The position numbers and the translations under genes were made by a program. A DNA stretch of 64,000 nt from the NCBI GenBank assembly GCA_041494805.1, contig JBGQBN010000004.1, positions 71,910 to 135,909 on the forward strand, given 5' to 3'. The notes under the pieces were generated by a model. That model saw only the letters and a program-made list of their open reading frames with translations. It did not search any database and was not told the origin of the DNA. Positions 41,396 through 47,744 of this stretch are shown here, piece after piece; within the stretch, counting starts at the first letter, position 1, and every line of letters starts with the position of its first letter. The DNA is from JBGQBN01 sp041494805. GTDB lineage: Bacteria > Acidobacteriota > Terriglobia > Terriglobales > Acidobacteriaceae.

Positions 41396-41422
41396 ACTCT
41401 AATACTGCTGAACTCTAATACT
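41391..41422 (+). repeat. 16-bp tandem duplication across the hemQ stop
   Basis: GCTGAACTCTAATACT occurs twice in a row (41391-41406, 41407-41422). The first copy contains the hemQ stop codon; the second lies just before the ribosome site of the AhpD-like gene. It is a recent slippage-type duplication. Confidence 0.8.
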
Positions 41423-41431
41423 GGAGAACAA

Positions 41432-41827
41432 ATGGCGACGCTTGGACTCATCGAATATAAGGATGCCAGTCCCGAGGTGCGGGCGGTTTACGACGACATC
41501 ATGACCACACGCAAGACCGACTGGGTCAACAATTTCTGGAAGGCCATCGCGCACGATCCCGTGATGCTGAAGCGAACTTGGGAAGACATCAAGCAGATCA
41601 TGGGCCCCGGCGCCCTCGATCCGTTGACCAAGGAGATGGTCTACCTGGCGGTGAGTGTCAGCAACCAGTGCGGATACTGCATCGCGTCCCATACGGTCGG
41701 AGCGCAAGGCAAGGGTATGACAGACGCGATGTTCAAAGAGCTGATGGCGGTGGTGGGGATGGCTAACGAGACCAATCGGCTAGTGGCCGGGTATCAGGTG
41801 GAGATCGACCAGCAGTTCAAGTGCTAG
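41432..41827 (+). CDS. Carboxymuconolactone decarboxylase / AhpD-like protein
   Basis: A 131-residue helical protein with the CxxCxxxH site Cys80-Gly-Tyr-Cys83-Ile-Ala-Ser-His87, preceded by LTKEMVYLAVSVSNQ. This is the AhpD/CMD fold; the two Cys give peroxidase or disulfide-reductase activity in AhpD. A ribosome site GGAG precedes the ATG. It lies just after hemQ and may protect against peroxide formed by haem maturation (inference). Confidence 0.87.
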   Translation: MATLGLIEYKDASPEVRAVYDDIMTTRKTDWVNNFWKAIAHDPVMLKRTWEDIKQIMGPGALDPLTKEMVYLAVSVSNQCGYCIASHTVGAQGKGMTDAMFKELMAVVGMANETNRLVAGYQVEIDQQFKC

Positions 41828-41864
41828 TCGTTGGTCGGAGGTCGGCGGTCGTGGGTCGGCGGTC
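41827..41864. repeat. GGTCGGCGGTC tandem repeats between convergent genes
   Basis: Variants of the unit GGTCGG(C/A)GGTC repeat about three times in the 49-bp gap. The repeat resembles the GTCGTC tract at 21981-22004 in the other convergent junction. No function is evident. Confidence 0.45.
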
Positions 41865-41876
41865 TTTTTCGTCAGT

Positions 41877-42206
41877 TTACTTTGTGGTTTTCCGGCGTTG
41901 GCTACGTGCTCTTATTTCTTTGAACTTGAACTCGTGCCGCTTCATGTCCACGCGGCGGCCACGGAAGATTACACCTTCGGCCTCCAGACGCAGGCGTTGC
42001 TCGATGGCGGAATCGCCGCGCAGCTTGATCTCGCCTCCAGCGCCTACCACGCGCTGCCAAGGCAACCCGAAGGAACGATGCAAGGTCCAGGCTACTCGTC
42101 TGGCCGATCCGGGATATCCCGCTGCCTGGGCGATGGCGCCGTAGGTGGAAACTTTCCCTCGGGGAATTTTCTGGATCGTGGCCAGAATGCGGCTGTGCAT
42201 GGTCAT
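41877..42206 (-). CDS. Alkyltransferase-like protein, MGMT family without the active Cys
   Basis: A 109-residue protein from ATG 42206, which overlaps the upstream transporter stop by 4 bp (ATGA). It is the C-terminal DNA-binding fold of O6-alkylguanine alkyltransferases: KIPRGKVSTYGAIAQAAG, GSARRVAWTLHRS (recognition helix with Arg finger), then LPWQRVVG. In MGMT the site is PCHRV; here Cys is Trp50 and His is Gln51, so it cannot take an alkyl group. Alkyltransferase-like (ATL) proteins bind O6-alkylguanine and hand it to nucleotide excision repair. The C-terminal tail is Lys/Arg-rich. Confidence 0.87.
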   Translation of the reverse strand: MTMHSRILATIQKIPRGKVSTYGAIAQAAGYPGSARRVAWTLHRSFGLPWQRVVGAGGEIKLRGDSAIEQRLRLEAEGVIFRGRRVDMKRHEFKFKEIRARSQRRKTTK

Positions 42207-43126
42207 AGCGCGATCCAGCCCGCGCGAATCATCCAGAGCCAACCCACCGAGACCAGCAGCCACAGTGTGACACCCTGCAAAAGTGGCCGATGGCCGACCT
42301 TCTTGATAGTGGCGACCGAGATGCCACTGCCGATCAGGAAGAGGGTCACGGTGAGCCCGATCCGGGCTGCCTTGGAAAGCAATCCGTAGGCCGGCATGCC
42401 CGCGGGCAGATAGGTATTGCAGACGGCCGCCAGGCAGAACAGGCCTATAAACCACGGCCACTGAATCTTCGCTTTCGCGTGCTTCACCACCGCGGTCCCG
42501 ATCGCCAGAGGAACAATCCACAGGGCGCGGGCAAGTTTCACCGTGGTGGCGATGGTCAGGGCAACCGCGCCGTACTTCGCTGCGGCGCCCACGACCGAAC
42601 TGGTGTCATGAATCGCGAGCGCGGCCCAAAGTCCGAATTGAGACTGGGTGAGGCCAAGCGCGGCGCCAATCGTCGGAAAGATCAGGAGCGCTACCGAGTT
42701 GAGGACGAAAACCGTGCCCAGGGAAACCGCCATTTGCTCGTCACTGGCGTGGCTGATCGGGCCGACCGCTGCGATGGCGCTGCCCCCGCAGATGGCGGTG
42801 CCTGTCGAGATCAGGAACGCCGAGGTCTGCTGAACTTTGAGCAACGCGCCCAAGGTCATGCCGAGAATCAGGGTGAAGCTGATGCTGAGCAGCGTATAAA
42901 GAAATCCGGTGCGTCCGGCGCGGATCACCTGGTGCAGGTCCATGCCGAAGCCGAGGCCGACGACGGAAGCTTGCAGCAGATAGCGGGAGAGTCTCGTCGA
43001 GCTGCTACGGAAGGGATGCGTAAACGCTAGGCCAAAAACCAGCCCCATGGCCAGGGCCAGGGGTGGGGATACGAATCCGCTGGCGGCACAGATGAGGCCG
43101 ACTACAAAAACAGTCTTCTGGATCAT
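42203..43126 (-). CDS. YeiH-family putative sulfate exporter
   Basis: A 307-residue membrane protein with about ten helices. Family features: VSPPLALAMGLVFGLAF, LLQASVVGLGFGMDL, STGTAICGGSAIAAVGP with the conserved GTAICGGSAI loop, and LWAALAIHDTSSVVGAAAKYG. These define the YeiH/Cons_hypoth698 group, annotated as putative sulfate (or other anion) exporters. Function is only partly characterised. It is translationally coupled to the ATL gene downstream, an odd pairing. Confidence 0.85.
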   Translation of the reverse strand: MIQKTVFVVGLICAASGFVSPPLALAMGLVFGLAFTHPFRSSSTRLSRYLLQASVVGLGFGMDLHQVIRAGRTGFLYTLLSISFTLILGMTLGALLKVQQTSAFLISTGTAICGGSAIAAVGPISHASDEQMAVSLGTVFVLNSVALLIFPTIGAALGLTQSQFGLWAALAIHDTSSVVGAAAKYGAVALTIATTVKLARALWIVPLAIGTAVVKHAKAKIQWPWFIGLFCLAAVCNTYLPAGMPAYGLLSKAARIGLTVTLFLIGSGISVATIKKVGHRPLLQGVTLWLLVSVGWLWMIRAGWIAL

Positions 43127-43158
43127 TGCTTAGGAGTTTACAAGACTGGCGCGGAAGA

Positions 43159-43184
43159 CGCGGGCGAGGGCGCCCGCGCCACAC
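43159..43184. repeat. GC-rich palindromic repeat, intergenic copy
   Basis: GCGGGCG-AGGG-CGCCCGC with flanking GCCACAC forms a tight hairpin in the gap between the STAS and YeiH genes. It matches the copy inside the ABC exporter at 11788-11813 at 24 of 26 positions. Confidence 0.65.
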
Positions 43185-43189
43185 GGAAA

Positions 43190-43546
43190 TCAGGCTGCCG
43201 TGTCTTCGAGGAACGACTCGACTGCCTTTTCCTCGCTGTCGTAAACCTGGAAAACGGTCAGCAGCTTGGTTACCTGCAGCAGATCGCCGACGCGCTGCGT
43301 AAGGTTAGCCAGCTTGATGGAACAGCCCGCAGTTTGGGCCGTAGTATAAATGGCCACCAGAGTTCCCAGTCCGCCGCTGTCGATGTAGGTGACGCCACCC
43401 AGGTTGAGCACGACACGATTGCTCTGGGAAATCACCATTTTGAGCGTGTCGCGCAGATCAGCCGACTCTTCGCCAAAAATAATGCGGCCAGCGCAGTCCA
43501 CGACTACCACGCCATCCACGGTTCGTATGGTTAGTTTCAGTTGCAC
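43190..43546 (-). CDS. STAS-domain anti-sigma factor antagonist
   Basis: A 118-residue single STAS domain: GVVVVDCAGRIIFGEESADLRDTL, VVLNLGGVTYIDSGGLGTLVAI, IKLANLTQRVGDLLQVTKL. Ser57 in YIDSGGLG is the usual phosphorylation site used by SpoIIAA/RsbV-type partner switching. Start GTG 43546 lies behind GGAGAA. No anti-sigma kinase or sigma factor is adjacent, so its partner is elsewhere. Divergent from dnaX. Confidence 0.9.
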   Translation of the reverse strand: MQLKLTIRTVDGVVVVDCAGRIIFGEESADLRDTLKMVISQSNRVVLNLGGVTYIDSGGLGTLVAIYTTAQTAGCSIKLANLTQRVGDLLQVTKLLTVFQVYDSEEKAVESFLEDTAA

Positions 43547-43764
43547 GGGGATTCTCCTTGGCCAACGGGCAAGCCAGCCAGACCCAAGAGACTATAGCGT
43601 GGGACGTGGGTTGTGCAAGCCTTTCGTGGACGGTGAGAGAGTGGGCACCGCAGGCCATAGTGGGCCCTGAGGAAGGCACCTTACTGTGTTTCAGCCCGCT
43701 AATCCTTTCCGCTGGCGACCGTCCGCACTGCGCAGGCATCACGTATAATCAGCTGTTCCCTACC

Positions 43765-45582
43765 ATGAGCTACCAGGTTCTGGCCCGCAAATACCGTCCG
43801 CAGAAATTCTCCGAGGTCATCGGCCAGGAGCACGTTACCCGGACTCTGAAGAACGCCCTCGAGCAAGGACGCACGGCGCATGGCTACATCTTTAGCGGGC
43901 ACCGGGGTATCGGTAAGACCACGGTGGCACGCATCCTGGCCATGGCTCTCAACTGCCGGTCCTCCGACAAACCGGTATTAGAACCTTGCGGGGTCTGTGA
44001 CTCGTGTACCGAGATTCGCGCCGGGAATTCCGTGGACGTGATCGAGATTGACGCTGCTACCAACCGTGGCATCGACGAGATCCGTGAACTGCGGGAGGCG
44101 GCTCGCTATCGGCCGGCGCGCGACCGCTTCAAGATCTACGTCCTGGACGAGGCTCACCAGATCACCGACGCTGCCTTCAATGCCCTGCTGAAAACCCTTG
44201 AGGAGCCTCCGGGACATGTGGTGTTCATGCTAGCCACGACCCAACCCGAGGATATTCCGCAGACCATCCGTTCGCGTTGCCAGCATTTCAGCTTTCGCGC
44301 GGTAAAGTTCGAGGAGATTCTTGGGCAACTGAAAGACCTTGCCGGCAGAGAAAAGATCGAGGCCGATGAAGATGCACTGGCACTTCTGGCCGAAGCGGGT
44401 GACGGCTCCATACGGGACGCTCTCTCCATTCTGGATCAGGCGATCGCGGCTTGCGACGGACGTCTGACGGCGGATGCGGTGCGGCAGCTGGTGGGGGCGG
44501 CGCCTTCCGGAGTCTTGGAAGAGGTAATGCGGTCCGTAGCCAACGGGTCGACCGAAGAAGTACTGCGACTAGTGGACAGGTTGCTCAGCGAAGGTCACAG
44601 TCCTACTCACTTCGCCCGCCAGATGGTCCGATTTTTGCGCAACACGTTGGTGGCCAAGGTGGCCGGCGGGGACTCGTCCTTGCTGCAGATTTCCAGTGAC
44701 GAACGCCGACGTGTGGCTCGCGTAGCCGAATTGTTCGGTGAGGAAGATCTGGCGCGGCACCTCCAGATCATGTTGCGCACCCACGGAGAGCTCGGTTACC
44801 GGCAGGAGCAGCGCTTCCATCTCGAGTTGGGCTTGCTCAAGATGGCGCACGCACAGCGCCTGTTGCCACTGGAGCAATTGCTGAGCGAGGCGGGTGTGGC
44901 GAGTGTTCCGGGAGCGGCCAGCAAGCCTACTATGGTCGAGCCGAGGAGATCGGAATCGCCCGCGGCAGGTCGTCCCAGTGCAGATCGTCCCAATAATGTC
45001 TCGCCATTTGCGGCGGATTCGGCTCGGAAAGGTACATCGAAGCCCGAGCTTTCGGCCGAGACCAACCCCGCCGCGGGCCCTCGGGTTGTTGCCGGATCGG
45101 CCATGGCTAGCGTGGTAATGGGAGCAGCCGCGCCCGCGACGTTGCAGCCCGCTCCCGAGGTCTTGGCAGAATCGGAAAATGATCCAGAAAGCCAAGCTTC
45201 CGAACAGAACCCTCTGCGCCAGGCGGTGTTGAACGCGTTGGCGGAGGGCGGCCATCGTATGCTGGTCTCGATGCTGGCAGCCGGAGAATGGCAAGTCGTG
45301 GGCAATGAATTAGTGATCAAGGTGGCGTCCTCAGAGACTGTGATTGACATGTCTTTGGGTGCGGACGCCAAGCGGTTGGCCATCGCCACCGCCAGCGGAG
45401 TGTTGGGACGCCCTGTGAAACTGAAAGTAGCTGCCGGCGGGGACTCGCGGGGTGCCGGACCAACTCGCGCCGCGTCCAACGGTGGTCGCGGCCGCGCCGA
45501 ACAGGACCCGATAGTCCGGCGCATGAGAGAGAAATTCGGGGCGGAGATCAGGACGATTATTGATTATCGGGAGAAGAGGTAG
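43765..45582 (+). CDS. dnaX: DNA polymerase III tau/gamma subunit
   Basis: A 605-residue clamp-loader ATPase starting at ATG 43765 (MSYQVLARKYRPQKFSEVIGQ, the standard N-terminus; the longer frame to 43558 is not coding-like). Walker A GHRGIGKT is at 45-52, zinc Cys64, Cys75, Cys78, Cys81, Walker B VLDEAHQ, SRC motif TIRSRCQHF, and a collar domain to about 360. The C-terminal third is Pro/Ala/Ser-rich and variable, ending in a tau-like tail with VRRMREKFGAEIRTIIDYREKR. TATAAT at 43744-43749 could be the -10 element. It heads the common dnaX-ybaB-recR order. Confidence 0.94.
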   Translation: MSYQVLARKYRPQKFSEVIGQEHVTRTLKNALEQGRTAHGYIFSGHRGIGKTTVARILAMALNCRSSDKPVLEPCGVCDSCTEIRAGNSVDVIEIDAATNRGIDEIRELREAARYRPARDRFKIYVLDEAHQITDAAFNALLKTLEEPPGHVVFMLATTQPEDIPQTIRSRCQHFSFRAVKFEEILGQLKDLAGREKIEADEDALALLAEAGDGSIRDALSILDQAIAACDGRLTADAVRQLVGAAPSGVLEEVMRSVANGSTEEVLRLVDRLLSEGHSPTHFARQMVRFLRNTLVAKVAGGDSSLLQISSDERRRVARVAELFGEEDLARHLQIMLRTHGELGYRQEQRFHLELGLLKMAHAQRLLPLEQLLSEAGVASVPGAASKPTMVEPRRSESPAAGRPSADRPNNVSPFAADSARKGTSKPELSAETNPAAGPRVVAGSAMASVVMGAAAPATLQPAPEVLAESENDPESQASEQNPLRQAVLNALAEGGHRMLVSMLAAGEWQVVGNELVIKVASSETVIDMSLGADAKRLAIATASGVLGRPVKLKVAAGGDSRGAGPTRAASNGGRGRAEQDPIVRRMREKFGAEIRTIIDYREKR

Positions 45583-45583
45583 A

Positions 45584-45636
45584 AAGGTTTCAAGGTTTCC
45601 TCACCGCATAACTTGCTTTTCCAACTTTGAAACCTT
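45584..45636 (+). promoter_or_regulatory. Intercistronic inverted repeat dnaX-ybaB
   Basis: AAGGTTTCAA (45584-45593) and TTGAAACCTT (45627-45636) are perfect 10-bp inverted arms spaced by 33 bp in the 73-bp gap. They could form an mRNA stem just before the ybaB ribosome site (GAGG). Confidence 0.45.
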
Positions 45637-45655
45637 GCCCCCTTCCGAGGACACT

Positions 45656-45961
45656 ATGGGCGGATTCAACCTTCAAGAATTGATGTCGCAGGCCAAGCGG
45701 CAATATGAGGTGCTGCAGAAAAAGCTTGCGGAGACGGTTGTCGAAGGTTCCGCCGGCGGCGGCAGCGTCACCGTCAAGATGGACGGCCGCAAGCAAGTGC
45801 TGAGCATCAAGATTGACACGGAGGCCGTCAAGGCTGGTGACCTGGAGATGCTGCAGGATCTGATCACAGCGGCGGTCAACGGCGCTGGCAGAAAAGTGGA
45901 TGAAGCCATACAGTCCTCGATGGGCGGAATGTTGGGCGGACTGGGGCTGCCGGGATTGTGA
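45656..45961 (+). CDS. ybaB: YbaB/EbfC nucleoid-associated protein
   Basis: A 101-residue DNA-binding dimer: NLQELMSQAKRQYEVLQKKLAETVVEGSAGGGSVTVKMDGRKQVLSIKID, then EMLQDLITAAVNGAGRKVDEAIQ and a Gly/Met-rich tail. The ATG at 45656 has GAGG six bases upstream. Like other YbaB genes it is sandwiched between dnaX and recR, where it supports recombination repair and nucleoid shape. Confidence 0.92.
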   Translation: MGGFNLQELMSQAKRQYEVLQKKLAETVVEGSAGGGSVTVKMDGRKQVLSIKIDTEAVKAGDLEMLQDLITAAVNGAGRKVDEAIQSSMGGMLGGLGLPGL

Positions 45962-46013
45962 AATTGGATTTGAGTAATCGGGCGATTGTGTAATTGTCTT
46001 GGGCTTCGATTTT

Positions 46014-46070
46014 CAATTACGCAATTCCCCAATTACGCAATTCCCCAATTTTCAATTGCTCAATTACTCA
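46014..46070 (+). repeat. CAATTACGCAATTCCC tandem repeat before recR
   Basis: The 109-bp ybaB-recR gap is AT-rich low-complexity sequence. A 16-bp unit, CAATTACGCAATTCCC, occurs twice in tandem (46014-46029, 46030-46045), followed by shorter variants (CAATTTTCAATTG, CTCAATTACTCAATG) that run right up to the recR start and leave no ribosome site. Confidence 0.75.
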
Positions 46071-46670
46071 ATGTCTAAATTTGCGGAGCCGATGGCGCGG
46101 CTGATCGAAGAACTAAAGAAACTGCCCGGCATTGGCAGCAAAAGCGCGCAGCGGCTCGCCTTCCACATCCTACGCTCGAGCGACGAAGATGCCGAGGCGC
46201 TGGCAGTGGCGGTACGTGACGTTAAGGCGAATCTGCGGCTGTGCTCCCTCTGCAACAACATTACCGACGTGGACCCCTGCGTCTACTGCACTAGCCCGAC
46301 CCGCAACCAGCGGCTGGTTTGCGTGGTCGAAGAACCGACCAATATCGCCGCGATTGAGAAGACCAGGCACTTCAACGGCGTCTATCACGTGCTGCACGGC
46401 GCGATTTCTCCGTTGCACGGCGTGGGTCCGGAGCAGTTACGAATCGCCAACCTGATGCGGCGCGTGCAGGATGGGCAGGTGGAGGAAGTAATCATCGCCA
46501 CCAATCCCACAGTGGAGGGGGAAGCTACAGCGGTCTATCTTTCCGGACAGCTGCGGCGCCCCAGCCTCAAGGTGACCCGCATTGCTATGGGTATTCCAGT
46601 GGGCAGCGACATCGAGTACGCCGACGAAATCACTATGCTGAAGGCCCTGGAGGGCCGCCGGGAACTGTAG
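46071..46670 (+). CDS. recR: Recombination mediator RecR
   Basis: A 199-residue protein: helix-hairpin-helix KKLPGIGSKSAQRLAFHIL (17-35), zinc finger C-SLC-NNITDVDPCVYC (about 58-73), and a Toprim domain with VVEEPTNIAAIEK and IATNPTVEGEATAVYL. It works with RecF/RecO to load RecA at gaps. The ATG at 46071 lacks a Shine-Dalgarno sequence because of the repeat upstream; translation may depend on the AT-rich leader or on coupling. Confidence 0.94.
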   Translation: MSKFAEPMARLIEELKKLPGIGSKSAQRLAFHILRSSDEDAEALAVAVRDVKANLRLCSLCNNITDVDPCVYCTSPTRNQRLVCVVEEPTNIAAIEKTRHFNGVYHVLHGAISPLHGVGPEQLRIANLMRRVQDGQVEEVIIATNPTVEGEATAVYLSGQLRRPSLKVTRIAMGIPVGSDIEYADEITMLKALEGRREL

Positions 46671-46839
46671 CCTACCGCTTCCAACGGGACGGACTTCCAC
46701 TGATTCCCGATACAACTGCTCTTTCCAAGATGTGCAAAAGTTTTGTCACGCCCCCAACCGGGAAAGGCGAAGACTTGACCATCAGGCAATGCCAACACAA
46801 TAACTATATATACTAGAATTACTTACGGGATATATCATC

Positions 46840-46998
46840 GTGCAAGAGATGAAGCCAGGAGTTGGTACGGCAGTTGCACTTGGAGAGGCGTCTCGTTCCT
46901 CGTCTCTGATTTTCAGCTGGCGCGAGGAAGTGCAGGGCAACCCAACTGGCCACAAACGGCCAGAAGCATTTTCGGCGCCAGCTCGCGCCGTGCTGTGA
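46840..46998 (+). CDS. Possible 52-residue small ORF
   Basis: The 454-bp gap 46671-47124 has an AT-rich block (TAACTATATATACTAGAATT, 46801) followed by a GTG ORF (MQEMKPGVGTAVALG..., ending APARAVL), and a strong terminator lies 33 bp after its stop. There is no good ribosome site and no recognised family; the region could equally encode a small RNA ending at the terminator. Low confidence as a gene. Confidence 0.25.
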   Translation: MQEMKPGVGTAVALGEASRSSSLIFSWREEVQGNPTGHKRPEAFSAPARAVL

Positions 46999-47030
46999 TG
47001 TAACCGCATCTCAACTCGACGCTACAAAGA

Positions 47031-47060
47031 AACCGGGCCAACCAGCCCGGTTTTCTTTCT
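47031..47060. terminator. Bidirectional intrinsic terminator
   Basis: AACCGGGC, loop CAACCA, GCCCGGTT forms a perfect 8-bp stem (47031-47052) followed on the plus strand by TTCTTTCT. On the minus strand the stem is followed by TCTTTGT, so it can end transcripts from both sides: the recR side and the gene at 47125-47670. Confidence 0.8.
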
Positions 47061-47125
47061 GACCGGTTTTCTTTCTGAAAAGAACAGCCGCGGATTTTCC
47101 CGGATTCCCCCGGATTCCCCCGGAT
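47047..47125. repeat. Tandem duplications beside the terminator
   Basis: CCGGTTTTCTTTCTGA occurs twice in tandem (47047-47062 and 47063-47078), the first copy forming the right arm and T tract of the terminator. A second short-repeat tract, CGGATTCCCC in two full and one partial copy, covers 47101-47125 and touches the stop codon of the next gene. Confidence 0.75.
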
Positions 47126-47670
47126 CAAGACACATCTTTGAGAAAGAAATTCTGTTCTTCCTCGGTTGGCTGGATGCCTGCGGGCAGGACTCCCCGGTTG
47201 TACTCCGCCATGCGGTTCTTCCACTTGAGAAACTCAGTGATGGTCTGCGGCTCAATGCGGACTTCCACCCGCCGTAGACTGGCCAGCAGCAGGTTCATCT
47301 CGTAGCGAAAGCCGATGGTAGTGCGCAGATTCCTGGCGGAGGCACGCACTAGTTCGACTTTGCGGTTGCGGTATTCGAGGAGTCCCCAGCCCGTGGGCAT
47401 TTCCTCCGGGCGGACGAGCCCAGCAGACGCGAGGTAGAAACGTTCACAGCCGACCCCGATCTCTGGTTTCAGGCGGAATAGCTTCTCCCGGTCGGCCAGA
47501 AAATCGGGCCGCGAGACCTTGCACTCGATCAGGATGGAATGGCAGGCTCGCTTCCATCCGATGGCATCAGGCATCTCGCCACTCAGGCAAGCCTGTTCGG
47601 AAAGAACCACTCCGCAGCGATGGGCGCGTAGCCACTCCACTGCTTTCTGAACCAACTGAGCGTGGGTCAT
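47125..47670 (-). CDS. Putative PD-(D/E)XK-type protein
   Basis: A 181-residue cytosolic protein. An N-terminal helix (HAQLVQKAVEWLRAHRCGVVLSE) precedes PDAIGWKR-ACHSILIECKVSRPDF (about 34-57). The order Asp35 ... Ile-Glu-Cys-Lys51 matches the PD...(D/E)XK core of restriction-like nucleases, and KVSRPDFLADREKLFR resembles the helix that often follows. Residues 75-100 are beta-rich (FYLASAGLVRPEEMPTGWGLLEY), and the C-terminus is helical. It might be a DNA-repair or phage-derived nuclease; no close family was recognised and no partner methyltransferase is present. Its terminator is at 47031-47060. Confidence 0.6.
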   Translation of the reverse strand: MTHAQLVQKAVEWLRAHRCGVVLSEQACLSGEMPDAIGWKRACHSILIECKVSRPDFLADREKLFRLKPEIGVGCERFYLASAGLVRPEEMPTGWGLLEYRNRKVELVRASARNLRTTIGFRYEMNLLLASLRRVEVRIEPQTITEFLKWKNRMAEYNRGVLPAGIQPTEEEQNFFLKDVS

Positions 47671-47716
47671 AGAACATCTGTAACCGGCGGTGAGCCAAGA
47701 AGGAAGTGACTCAGTA

Positions 47717-47744
47717 GCTTCTGGCTTCTGGCTTCTAGCTTCTG
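47717..47744. repeat. Four 7-bp GCTTCTG units over a stop codon
   Basis: GCTTCTG, GCTTCTG, GCTTCTA, GCTTCTG follow one another; the third unit supplies the TAG stop of the CHAD-HD gene (read from 47737). Slippage here would change the protein end. Confidence 0.6.

Noticed and set aside
42290..43030. Long plus-strand ORF (246 codons)
   Set aside because: Antisense to the YeiH-family gene, whose membrane helices and motifs are clear; Arg/Gly/Asp-rich antisense composition.
46782..47255. Three overlapping minus-strand ORFs in the recR downstream gap
   Set aside because: They cross the bidirectional terminator and short tandem repeats, and none shows a protein family or ribosome site.
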